Assembly: GCA_027605045.1 (NCBI GenBank)
Contig: JAQFWX010000070.1
Span: 124,001-188,000, forward strand
Length of the DNA stretch: 64,000 nt
Source: Phallus indusiatus
Lineage: Eukaryota; Basidiomycota; Agaricomycetes; Phallales; Phallaceae
Reading direction: 5' to 3'
Made by a program: the position numbers and the translations under genes. Positions 1 through 12,402 of this stretch are shown here, piece by piece. The notes below the pieces were generated by a model. The model saw nothing but the letters and a program-made list of their open reading frames with translations. It ran no database searches and was not told the DNA's origin. Numbering within the stretch: position 1 is the stretch's first letter; the number at the start of each line of letters is the position of its first letter.

Positions 1-766
1 CCATAGACTGTCGTTGAAACCGGGATTGCTGTTCTTCGCTGACCTTGGTTTATAAAGGTCATCAGAGATTGAAGGGGATATGTATATATATGGGTGTTTC
101 TCCGGTCAGGATGACATTCAGTTTATGTGTACACTCGCGGACTTGTTAGCCCGAAGCTAGGCCAAACTTGAAATTGGGTTTGACTCTTTGGTGTTTTTCG
201 TTCAATTTTCGTTGGCATATTCTTCGCTCTCAGAGGTTTTTTGGTTCCTTTGCACGAGGCACAGTGAGTACATAAAGTAGCAGAGTGCATGCTGAAGCAG
301 AAATACCTTGTTCCAACTACTGATAGGGTTGTCCGCTGATGACCAATGCAATTACCGGTACCGTGCTTGTCGATCTTCGCATCCGGAGAAATTAGAACCG
401 GTATGCTATGTATATAATGGACTTTACGTATAAGTGTATGATTATTATTGTACCGTTTTTGTAGCATCGCTCTTGATTATATACATGTGTGTGAAATATG
501 GCTAACCAAGGAGGAAAAGCAGGAAAAAGGAGAGACACAGAGAAAGAAAGAAAAGAAAAAGGAAAACAAGGAATGTTTATACATAAATACCCACCCACAT
601 CCACCAGTGATTTTACACTACTGAAGAAGAGCGATTATGTCCATGTAAAAGAAAAAGAATACCACAAGAGGTGGGAGGTGTTTGGCGGTCTATGTAATGA
701 GGGTGACCCGAAACAAAAGATGTAATATATACTCTCCAACACGAAAGAAAAATAAAAAAAAAACTA
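1..766. other. Left-edge stretch without a supportable gene
   Basis: AT-rich sequence downstream of the minus-strand gene that ends at 767. Short open frames exist on both strands, but none has a recognisable domain, a sensible splice pattern or biased composition. It probably holds the 3' untranslated region and spacer of the AUR1-like gene. Confidence 0.6.
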
Positions 767-2182
767 CTATTGGGAATTCGAATTCGGACTTCGTGTCCTG
801 GGTATACCGTACTCCAACGTCGTTTCACCATTCTCTCGAGGCCTAATTGACGTCGACAAAGGCGACGACGACGCTCCTCCTCCTCCAAATCCAGTCGCAA
901 TAGGACTCCATCCATCCTCCACACGCTCCTCCGCCCGAATTAAACTCGCAATACTCGCGGTGTGTTTATGCCCTCTTCTCGATGATCGATCTCGGTCCCC
1001 ATGTTGTCCTAAGAACGGTACACCAGAATGCGGAGGATTGACAGGCGACCGGTACGCGATTTCTGGCGGTTCTTCTTCGTCTTGTGAATCCAGAGAAGAC
1101 GTCGCGGAAAAAGCAGAGTTAGTCCGTCTCCGAGCTCGTGGAGGAGCTTCGAGATCGTATTGCTCGTATTTGCTTCGCACAGTGGTAGAACTCGATCCGT
1201 TTCCGTTATCCAATTCGGCGGGTAAAAAGAAGTAAAAGAAGGCGGTGGCGAGGCATGCACCGCCTACGACGTCGATGAGGTAGTGATGCGTGAGATACAT
1301 AGTCGCCCAGTAGAGAATCCCGGTATAAGCCCACACGTAGGGAGTTAAAGCCGGGAAAAAATGAGACACGACGAGTGCTTCGATGGTTGCGCAGCCCGAA
1401 TGCAAAGAAGGGAATGCACCAAACACGACAGGCGCGTTTGAAAAGGTGTTTGTGTACCCTTTGGAGTGGAAAAGTGCGTCGATTCGAGCTAGACCACCGG
1501 GCGAGCCAGGCATGGAGTAGTCAGCGGGTGTGAGCCCGTATATGAGCTCATACCATGGAGCGGAGCATGGGAAGAGAATTTGACACCATACGCCTGCGAG
1601 GTTCATGTATCCAAACACGCTTGCCCAGAATTTGAGAGCCGGTTTTGGTGAGAAGAGCCAGAGAAGAGCTGCGACGATGAAAGGTGCGATGAAATGGATG
1701 ACGCCGTATGGTAGCCAAGCGATAATATCTAAGATGGGATGAGTGAAACGAGTTAGGATGTCTGAAATGTTCGCTCCGTATAAGACGGATTCTAGAGTGG
1801 GAAGAAGGGAAACCGAGATGGAGGGTCGATAGGCTGCAGGGATAAAACGAGATGTGTAATAGCAGAGAAGCCAGGCAAATATTGGGATGGCAGGTAAGAA
1901 GAATTGTGATGTGAATGGGATGAGTAAGGCAAGACCGTATAAAATCGGTAGGACAAGTTTAAGTGGGAAAGAGGGTTTTTGCATGATAATAAGCCAAAAT
2001 GTGGCATGGAGGACATGGAGTGAGTAGTAGATTATTTCCTTCCATGTAAAGTGATGGTTTCTAAGCCGCGAAATGGTTAGAGAGGGAGAGAAGGATAGGT
2101 CTAGTGTAGAAATGGCATTAAGAAAGGCAGAGTAAAGAGCGTTTAGTGCCCGGATTGGTGAACGTGGTCGTATTCGAGACAT
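767..2182 (-). CDS. AUR1: Inositol phosphorylceramide synthase catalytic subunit (Aur1-like, PAP2 superfamily)
   Basis: Single-exon gene of about 471 residues. Family role: transfers phosphoinositol from phosphatidylinositol to ceramide at the Golgi, an essential sphingolipid step specific to fungi and the known target of aureobasidin A. Seen in the sequence: several hydrophobic segments, the first near residues 35-55, and the PAP2-type lumenal motifs GAFPSLHSGC (His at about residue 261) and THHYLIDVVGG (His about 300, Asp about 304), which supply the catalytic His/His/Asp set. The C-terminal roughly 120 residues are polar, rich in Ser, Arg and Gly, and probably cytosolic. I chose the ATG at 2182; an in-frame ATG at 2194 adds four residues. 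No neighbour suggests an operon-like link. Confidence 0.93.
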   Translation of the reverse strand: MSRIRPRSPIRALNALYSAFLNAISTLDLSFSPSLTISRLRNHHFTWKEIIYYSLHVLHATFWLIIMQKPSFPLKLVLPILYGLALLIPFTSQFFLPAIPIFAWLLCYYTSRFIPAAYRPSISVSLLPTLESVLYGANISDILTRFTHPILDIIAWLPYGVIHFIAPFIVAALLWLFSPKPALKFWASVFGYMNLAGVWCQILFPCSAPWYELIYGLTPADYSMPGSPGGLARIDALFHSKGYTNTFSNAPVVFGAFPSLHSGCATIEALVVSHFFPALTPYVWAYTGILYWATMYLTHHYLIDVVGGACLATAFFYFFLPAELDNGNGSSSTTVRSKYEQYDLEAPPRARRRTNSAFSATSSLDSQDEEEPPEIAYRSPVNPPHSGVPFLGQHGDRDRSSRRGHKHTASIASLIRAEERVEDGWSPIATGFGGGGASSSPLSTSIRPRENGETTLEYGIPRTRSPNSNSQ

Positions 2183-2194
2183 CCTATGTATCAT

Positions 2195-3549
2195 GCAAAA
2201 AAAATGGCATAACAAAAAAATCAAGAAATCAACGTGTTATCTGAATTCATTTTAAAACAATTGACAACTCACAGTTGCTATAAAAAGGGCTGAGGGGGTA
2301 GATGATGATAATTAATGCCTGACAAGGGACAAAGACAACGTAAACCAAAGTCTTTTCCCGCACGCAGTTCCCAAAACTGCGCAAAAGCAGTGCAAATCTA
2401 TTTCGTTCAGAAAGAAAGAAAAAGAATAAGAGACCAAAAGGTTGCGTTTCAGTAATCGTGCTTATAATCAGATTTTTAGGCTGGGAAATATGCACTTACG
2501 GGCAAAGTCGTGAGCACACACACCGCGAACAAAAAAAGTTGGAAATGCCTTTCGTCACAGACTCGTCACCTCCCCCACAGTGTGCGGCTCCCCCGTCTCC
2601 ACCGGCAGCTCCCACCAATAACCATCGTTGATACTCCGAGAAAGCGGCAGGGGGGGAATTTTAGGTTGATGTTTGCTTCGGAGAGCGCCGCGGCTCGAGG
2701 TCTTCTTTAGGCTATGATTGTTCCGTGAGTTCTTCCCAGACACACGACACTTTTTTATTTTAAAGTTGTTGAGGTGTGGAAGTTATATGGTATCAGACAA
2801 TCTTTGACGAAAAGGTAATTGAACGACTCTAATAGATAAAATAAGCATACCGATCGTGCCATATTTTCAGATTTCTCGCTTTTCGGTATGGTGATTAGAG
2901 ATGACAGACTGGTTATATTTAAATACTGGTACCTGCTCGAGAAGAAGTGATTTGAATTGAAGGTTTGACGAGGTGATCTTGCCGACTGATAGAGGGCTCG
3001 CCGCGGCATCGTGAGGATACTGTACCTGTCAACCGTCAACGTCTCGAGCTAACACCAGCTCGCAGCTCAAAATCGCATACATAAGGACACCTTGTCTGGG
3101 GTTATTTAATTTAGATGAAAAGTCTTGAAACCTGATATACCTTTATTGTACCAGCAAACCCAGTTAATTCTCTCAAGCCGAGTCCGAGTCGTTCACCGAA
3201 AGAAGAATCAAAGTAAGCAAAAATGCCTATCGGGGGAATTCTTGATATATCAACGTTCTCATTGCATATGATTTATAGCATCATGAGCTGTCTCTAATTA
3301 TTCAAATATTCATTATTCCTATTCTTTACTTGTCTTCGGAACTCCATCATACGGCAGCCCGACGCAAAAAATGCCAAATGGTGACGAAAGACCGCCTTTT
3401 CTTCTTTGCAGAAAGACAATAAATAAGGGACGCAAACCACGTTTATGTGCATCTCAAAGCTGTGCTTGGGCTACTTTACCTGGTGTCCTAGCTATCCTAG
3501 CTGTGCATACTTGGGTCTTTGAAATCCCAATATTTCAATACTATTTGGC
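2195..3549. other. Intergenic stretch, no gene seen
   Basis: Upstream region of AUR1 and of the small membrane protein gene at 3550. The open frames here are short, lack domains and carry no convincing splice pattern. It presumably holds the two divergent promoters, but I cannot point to a specific element. Confidence 0.55.
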
Positions 3550-4054
3550 ATGGCTGCAGCACCTGCTTTGTACGATCTAGTCGGCTTCGAGAGTGTGAAA
3601 GTGTTCGCTAGGGATTCTCCGTATGGCTACGTCTGCTTCGATACGATCTCGTAAGTGGATTTTCCTTTTCTAATCGTTGTTCGATGGAATGCAAATGTCT
3701 GATCTACCTTTTCTTTTCTAAGGCAAGAGCCAATATCGTGCCCATATCACAGTCCACTAGGCGATGTATTTCTTTTCATGATAATCGGTAAACATTCTCC
3801 AACGGAAAGAAAGAAAACAACACTAGCTTACCAAAGTTATGACAGGTTTACTCGGAAGCATCTTCATGCTCAGTCTCGCGTTCGGCTTGTGGGTTGAATT
3901 CGTAGAAATCACCCAGGGCATCCGTCACCGCCTTCGGGATCGGTACCAAGGGGACTATGAGCGTATATTGAATTCTGACACCGATTTGGAAAAGAATTCC
4001 GCTGTGGCGGAAGATCAGGAGGAGTGTTTGGTTAAGCCTGATCAGGCTGAATGA
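3550..4054 (+). CDS. Small single-pass membrane protein with paired juxtamembrane cysteines (family copy 1)
   Basis: Three exons: 3550-3650, 3723-3787 and 3846-4054, giving about 124 residues. Introns are phase 2 then phase 1, and the second falls at coding base 166. The protein has a short N-terminal domain with the motif CFDTISQEPISCP (about residues 30-42), one membrane segment (FLFMIIGLLGSIFMLSLAFG), then a charged tail with a basic start and acidic end. I do not recognise the family. The gene at 4445 is a tandem relative, and the genes at 18039 and 34012-34568 share the cysteine motif and intron phase. The start ATG was picked because the downstream frame joins cleanly; an upstream ATG at 3371 opens a different frame that stops. 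Confidence 0.7.
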
Positions 4055-4444
4055 ATATGCCAATCGGATTTCGAGTTTAAATTGAAAAAGGCAGTTTTAC
4101 GTGCTAGTGACTGTATGTGTACATGTACTTCTTTCTTTGTAACTACGTCAATGTACGTGTACGAATACTAAATAGACATAAATACGTTTTATCGGTTCGA
4201 AAGACGCGTAATGGACTTCGAAAGATTGAAGTTTAATATCGGGCTTCCGCATGAGCATGGACGAGCTGCATAGTTTGAACAGCTGTACATTTATTACATA
4301 TATTTTATTGAGACGGACTACCCGGATTTAAAACTATATATTATGTTTACGAAACAGTTGCCACGTAGTTTCTTCTTATGTTTAGATATAAAGAGTTGCT
4401 CCAGAACGATAAACCTAAGCTTTTGGTGACTACTGGAGCAAAAA

Positions 4445-4866
4445 ATGTTCACCGTCCTCGCATATCTTATCTCGTTCCTGACCCTCATCATTCCGGCCTA
4501 TGCTGGCACAATGATGTTGCATATAGATTGTCTAGTGGCGTGAGTTTTCAAAAGTGAGATCAGGAGCTATTTAAACCTTTTGACATGTGATGGGCAGAGA
4601 TACTGGCAAACCTTGTCCTCGACTCAATGATTTCGAGTGGGTTGGCCTGGTCATTGGCGGTAGGTTTATCTAGGAAGGAAAGGATACGTTTTGATGGTTT
4701 TTTTTCTTATCCAGGTGGTTTGCCGATACTTGGAATCATTGTGTTCGTTGCGTTAGAAAAAATAGCTTCGATGACTAAGACGAAGCCGCACGAGTCTACA
4801 GCTACACTGTCCTTCTCGAGTCGTTTGTTTCGGTATCTAACCTTTGGAAACGGACCTGTAAATTAA
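4445..4866 (+). CDS. Small membrane protein, tandem relative of the gene at 3550 (family copy 2)
   Basis: Three exons: 4445-4539, 4598-4659 and 4715-4866, about 102 residues. Introns are phase 2 then phase 1, as in copy 1. The N-terminus is a hydrophobic signal-like stretch ending in IIPAYAG. Next comes a cysteine pair in HIDCLVADTGKPCP (about residues 26-39), a membrane segment (WVGLVIGG followed by LPILGIIVFVALE), and a short cytosolic tail. The match to copy 1 is mainly in exon layout, the KPCP versus PISCP motif and the intron inside the membrane segment; sequence identity is low. Function unknown. It lies 390 bp downstream of copy 1 on the same strand, which suggests tandem duplication. 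Confidence 0.65.
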
Positions 4867-6460
4867 ATATACATAGTGATCGATGAAGTAAAAATCAACA
4901 CGCACCTTTTTTTTTTGCAATGCAAGACCATTGAATAGCGAACAGACAGACCGGACAGGTGAAACTGATGAGGGTGTCCTACATGTAAACTGCGAAGAAG
5001 CAACCCCCTTTGAGCAATGTTGTAATCCGACGAATCACAAACGCTAACCTTGTTTTTGCTTTATTTTATCCAGAAGGATCAGCCTGCCATTATCTGTATT
5101 ATGGAACACTTGTACCCCTGTGCAATGCTTATCTTCCGCATGCCAGTTAGCGTATATCATAAGGCAGCTGTCTTACGTTGAGATGTCTAGACAAAAGTAT
5201 GCCTTTAATTCGATGCACCAGGCGGACGGCTAAGATCGTAGGTAATCCATTTCATCTGGTACGTCACCCGAAATCAGTATCGTCTTCTGAGGATAAAGGG
5301 ATTCGCCATTCAGGCGAGAAGAACCAGAAAACAAGCCGGAGGTGCAGGCGGGAACCTGTTCTGTTCGGTCCCATATAGCCCGGGAAAAAGGGACAGAATG
5401 GTGGATGTCTGTGCCTGAGCCCAAAGGAAAAGGGGAGAGACCACATAGATGGACAGGTAAGGTACTACGTGCGATGGATAACCTCCAATGGTGGACATGA
5501 CGAGAGGCCAGACCAGGAGCCAGTCGTGTTGATCGCCTTTGTCACTCGAGAAGATGGGAATCTTTGTCCAAAAAGAGATCAGAGGTTAATAAAACCCATT
5601 CATATCGATTTTCAATGTGCATCGCATAGCATTGGCGCATTAAAATAAGCTAAAGATCAACGTGGCATGATAGCACCGGGCGAGAACGTGAATGAAGGAC
5701 ACATTATATATGAACGGTATGAAGAGGATAGTAATCGGGATATCCGAGTGTTTGCTGCGCGTTGGTTAAGAGTTGTCCATATGTAAAATGCAAGGGTATC
5801 AATGAAGCAAGAAGTTCGGGTGTATTGGCGATTGGTGAGGAGAATTGAGAAATGCGGACCCGATGTGGACGAGGATAGACAGGATCCGTCAAAAGTCTGA
5901 AGGTTTATGTAACTCGGGCCCCTGTTCTCCCACCATCTCGATCGTGCTATTGATAACCGAATGGATGTACCCAGATGGCCAGGACACCTTCGACGTCGTA
6001 GCACAGGATACAATGGCTCCGACTTATAATTACTGCATTTTCTCTCACATTGTGACAAGGAGATGATAGATAGTTCCTGCGGGAAGATAAACACTGTCAA
6101 CATGCGACGATCAAGTTTTTTGAAGTTGGACTCCAGAACGAGAACCAGTCGGAATGATGTCGGCAAGGAAGGCGACAAACCAGACTCATTCGAGCCCGTC
6201 AGCTTCCTGTATCAGAAATGATCACCCAGTTTTTAACACGCTTTTACCAAAAACTGATAAAATTAAAGAAAAACCTTGTCCTCACCGGAAGGAGACAAGC
6301 CAAATAGAATACTTTATTATTCCAACGTGCGCCATTACTCAAACGATCAGTTGTTTTGTTTTGAGTATATCAATTAGCTAATTACCCACGCTCAGGCTCC
6401 ACCCAATGCATAAAAACCGTTCCTCCGAGTCTGTGATCCCTGTGACATACACACATACAT
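4867..6460. other. 1.6 kb without a confident gene; possible membrane-protein debris on the minus strand
   Basis: No complete gene could be assembled. On the minus strand between about 6180 and 5310, hydrophobic open segments occur in different frames, for example ILFIPFIYNVSFIHVLARC near 5740-5680 and WPLVMSTIGGYPSHVVPYL near 5515-5460. They could be exons or remains of a polytopic membrane protein, but I found no set of splice sites that joins them well. Treat as unassigned. Confidence 0.35.
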
Positions 6461-6462
6461 CA

Positions 6463-6520
6463 CCTTACCCCTCCCCTTCCTCCCCCTTCTTCGTCTCTTT
6501 CTCTCTCTCTCCCCACACAG
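6463..6520 (+). promoter_or_regulatory. Pyrimidine-rich tract just upstream of UGP1
   Basis: An almost pure C/T run of about 55 bases ends a few bases before the UGP1 start codon. CT-rich blocks near the transcription start are typical of highly expressed fungal housekeeping genes. The assignment rests on composition and position only. Confidence 0.5.
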
Positions 6521-6526
6521 CCAACA

Positions 6527-8763
<2,237 letters not shown>

Positions 8764-9700
8764 AAATGCTAATCTTCATACATCTCAATCTGATTCTATT
8801 CACGTCGCTTATCAGTCCTGTTTTAATTCCTTTGTCTTTCTCTTTCATTCTTGCATTTCATTCACGGACTCTCGTCTTTCGCAATCTACCTCTCCTTTTT
8901 TTTCCGAAAAAAAAATTCAGTCTTTATCTCTTTACCACAAAATCAAGTCTCAATTCATCCATTTACAATTTCCCATTTTTAGACGTAAAATTATGCTCGT
9001 TTTTTTTTTTCTTCGTTGCTGTTTCACTCTTTCCAACTCCAACCATCTGACATTCTGACATCTATAGTTCAGGTGTTCAGACGATAATCAAATCGACAAA
9101 TCGATATAAACTTTCATTATTTTCTTTTCCCCCTCTTTTTCCTTGTAATGTTACAAATGATAGGTTCCGAATATAGAAATTTGACCTACTTCTAGTTACC
9201 ATCTACCGACGATTTTCCGAGATAATCATTTTATGATGTTCTTTCTTTTCAGCATCAAGTTCCTGCCATACTGAGACATACCGCACTCCGGACTCGATCC
9301 GGATGTATGTATGACTACCATGTGTACATCATGATGTGAGAAGTGAATGACTGACGTATATGCTAAATATCGCACTTTGTTTCCCTGGCTGTGCAGGTTA
9401 TTCACATCCAATCTTAACGCGGCTTTACATTCCTGATCTTCTTCTCTCATCTGCAACATTAGAATTATCAGAAATTTTATTAAGAAAAAGGTTGTAGATC
9501 GGGTATATAAGGAATGCTCGGTCCGGAGTTGTCGGGTGACGGGATATATGTATGCGTATACATAAATATGCAAGTATATGTACTAACATTACAATGCACG
9601 GATAAGAGACATAGGTGGGATAAAATGAAAGGAAAGACAAAATGAATGATGAGAGAAAAGATACTGTGTAGTACTGTGAGCGATGATGATCCTTGTCAGT
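8764..9700. other. T-rich 3' flank of UGP1, no gene seen
   Basis: Strongly T-rich on the plus strand from about 8780 to 9150, so long but meaningless frames rich in Phe, Leu and Ser appear. No domain or splice structure was found. It likely includes the UGP1 3' untranslated region. Confidence 0.6.
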
Positions 9701-9791
9701 CTCCAGTCAGTAAACTTCGCGGAAATTGCGGTCTTCGCACCTGGAAATGATTAAGATCGTGAAGATACAATGAGAGCTTCAGTGATCCTAC

Positions 9792-10373
9792 TTACAGATT
9801 CCTTGAATCTCCTGTACCTCTCTTCCGACTCCTCCCAGCCAGATGCGACGTTGTATAACCTTGGGAGTTCGACCCAGACCCTTCTTTCTTCCGTGCATGT
9901 CTAACAGGCAAAGGCGGGCGTGTTTTCACATCAAACACTCTCTTTGGTAAAACTTTTTTGACAGTTCGTACAACGTCTGTATCGGCCGGTGGGCTTTGAT
10001 GGATTTCGCGCAACACCATTGGAAGAGGGAACAAAATTTACTCCAGGCCCGCTGGCAACTTGCTAACTGACAACTATTCCAGGCTCGATCCTTAGCCTTT
10101 ACGATATCGAATACACTTGGCAAATACTGTATGAGATGAATTGAACTCTCGACAGAATATACGACTTACTGTGGTAAACTGAAGCACGGAGGGGATCTTG
10201 ATTCGTGCATCGAAGAGTGTCGTGAACCAGACGGCCGAGGGAAGGGAGAAGCTTCCGCGGGGAACTAGTAGTACTCCAAATTCGGTCTCATGAAGCCGGA
10301 CGGCGAAGTTGTAGTATAAAACCGGCAGGAATATCTCGAGGCCGAGTCTCCGTGCGATCACCCCGAAATTCAA
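9792..10373 (-). pseudogene. Possible remnant of a BTB-protein C-terminal half
   Basis: An open segment from about 10373 to 10190 reads RRLGLEIFLPVLYYNFAV and continues over a plausible intron (donor just below 10190) into YLPSVFDIVKAKDRAW and then CQLASCQRAW and CAKSIK. This resembles the C-terminal half of the two BTB proteins at 18.9 and 21.3 kb, which carry LPSCLYTIM followed by a Cys-x4/5-Cys-x3-Trp motif, a Cys-x2-Cys motif and a final helix. The BTB domain itself is absent and a second frame takes over near 10034. I infer a decayed fragment; it could also be an unrelated short gene. Confidence 0.35.
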
Positions 10374-10545
10374 TTCGGTATTCCAAGGCTAGCCTTGAAC
10401 TGGTCATATCCGATAGGGATGACTCAATGACTTTTAATCTAGATATATTCCGTAAATAATGATCAGATCAATTTGGTGAAAAGATACACACTGGATGTTG
10501 GGATGCGGACATTAAACGGTACTAGTAAAAGAGCGTATCCGAGTC

Positions 10546-10674
10546 CTCAGTATGATGGAAGAACTATGTATGTATTCAGCTAACCTAATAAAACAGCGTA
10601 CTGTGAAGAGATGAGAAATGAATGAAAAGGTATGAAAATATCTGATACTTACTTCTCAGTATGATGGAAGAACT
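10546..10674. repeat. 20-bp direct repeat pair
   Basis: The 20-mer CTCAGTATGATGGAAGAACT occurs at 10546-10565 and again at 10655-10674, 109 bp apart start to start. The second copy runs into the left end of the inverted-repeat element at 10671. Confidence 0.75.
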
Positions 10675-10861
10675 GAGGAGAAGGTAATTCTACTGAAAGG
10701 CAGGTTTATATACGAAGTGACTAGTGACTAGTGATTGCAGCACCCTTGAATTCTGTAGAAAGAGACACGCATATTACTAATGCGAACGCTTCGACGTCAC
10801 TCTCCTCAATTTTTAGTATATAAATAGTGTACTTTCAGTCGTGTTCATCTTCTCCTCAGTT
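10671..10861. mobile_element. Small element with terminal inverted repeats (MITE-like)
   Basis: About 191 bp bounded by a perfect 13-bp inverted repeat, AACTGAGGAGAAG at 10671 and its reverse complement at 10849-10861. A second inverted match (CTGAAAG) follows 9-10 bases further in on each side, so the imperfect terminal repeat is about 30 bp. The interior is AT-rich and contains a TATA-like TATATAAATAG and the direct repeat TGACTAGTGACTAGTG. No coding capacity and no clear target-site duplication were seen. It ends 8 bp before the start codon of the HNH-like gene. Confidence 0.45.
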
Positions 10862-10868
10862 ATTTACC

Positions 10869-12402
10869 ATGAGTACTGAGGAGTATCAGTAAGTACTCGT
10901 TGTTCTATTCAATTCATGTTTCCTTACTTTCTTTTGCAAGAGCAATTTGGCTCTCAGGTCTGTTTAATACACTTAGTTGTTTATCATTACTGAGGAGGCA
11001 ATTTGACTCTTAGTCGTCCGTCTTATGTCCGTAGAACAACAAATACCTTGTCCGCACTTAGAAGATGGCGACCTCGTGATTTCGATTCCCGAAGAAACCG
11101 GGCAGTCATGCCGTTTCCGGCGCCTGCTCGCCTCTATCCTGCATCTCGAGAGACGGAGAACACCATTTCTCATTCGAGCTCAAAACGTACATGCGGTTCT
11201 TCGGTTGCGAGTGAGATGATGAATGAGGCCCATCGTGCGGATCCCAACTCAGGAAGATGTCTCATTACCCTTCAGAGCCTAGGCGTACAGGCATGCCACC
11301 TCGTACCAAGACGTTTGAGCTCACGGAAGGTTAGCTATCCTAATTTAATTTTTCTTGTCATCTCGCCTTTGTATTCATACTTTCTGTTTATCATATAGCA
11401 CGAACTTTTAGAATGGTGGTGGGGTTTACCTCATAATGTTGGATTTTATTAGTTCGGACTATATGATGTGTTCAGTAGTTACATAATAGACTTGAGCTTT
11501 TGTCCTCCACCCATTTTGTGCTGTGTCGCACTATATCGTGTACCGTGTTGTATCGTGCTAACGTCAAATTTACGATCTACTATGTCTAAATTCTACCCTA
11601 CATTCATCTTATAATCCAATACATAACACTCTTGATGTAAACGCTGTTGGAAATCTGGTTTTTTGTGGGTGTTTTCAATAGCTATCGTTCAATGTAGCTC
11701 ACATCTGGTCATTAGTAAGGGCAGATTTACACTTTCTTTTTGATAACAGATATTGGATGCTTCTCCCAGATGTGGACATTATTGATCAAATGTATAATAT
11801 TTATGACAACTTAGAGGAGTCCATTCCGGAATCTATAGCAAGTCCTACTCCTGATTTTATATCTTATTTCTTGGCTCATCAAGTCTTAGCACCGGATATA
11901 CCCTCCAGATTCCAAGAAATTCAGATATCATCTTGTTCCAATTAAACCGATGAATGATGTGACAATCACACGCATCTCGGGTCAATCTCGATTTCCGTCA
12001 TCTACACTCACACCCGAACCCATCGAATTAATGAACGATACACTCATTTCAGGTCAATCTGAACTACCATCGTCTACACCCACGCCCGAATTTGCTATTT
12101 ACTCGTATCCATTCGCGGATCTTGGTCCTTTGACAAGCCACGTTCACCCCCACTATGTAATTTACAATGCAGGCGAAAAGATCAATTTCAACGCCGTGCC
12201 TAAGCTCAAACTTATCAAAGACTGCTTGCACTTGGAGACGACAGAAGACGCCAAGACATACGCTACCAAAATCAAGCATCTGTACCTTTGTTGGACTATT
12301 GAGCCTCGTTTTCAGACCTTTAAAGACTGGAGGAATCTTGATTCTGACAAGGGTTTCTGGTTTGCTTCCAACATTTCTGGCCACCGTTTTACTTCTGGCC
12401 AT
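10869..12402 (+). pseudogene. Broken HNH-nuclease-type gene
   Basis: Agaricomycete HNH-domain proteins carry a C..T core, an AHLVP or CHLVP motif and an LEWWWGL motif. Here exon 1 (10869-10888) and exon 2 (11014-11329) end in RCLITLQSLGVQACHLVPRR, and exon 3 from 11399 gives HELLEWWWGLP, then stops. The expected continuation reappears only at about 11750 (YWMLLPDVDIIDQMYN), after roughly 300 bp without a usable frame. Near 11890-11945 the frame shifts by one base between LAPDIP and SKKFRYHLVP. The last part (12050-12330) matches the family tail (SHVHPHYVIYNAG). In the 5' half two frames are open, so its structure is unresolved. I infer a pseudogene; unusual splicing cannot be fully excluded. 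Confidence 0.6.

Noticed and set aside
123..467. 114-codon minus-strand open frame
   Set aside because: No domain, odd composition, no plausible splice partners; likely chance.
5657..6178. 173-codon minus-strand open frame
   Set aside because: Reads as unstructured Ser/Arg-rich sequence; hydrophobic segments lie in other frames and cannot be joined convincingly.
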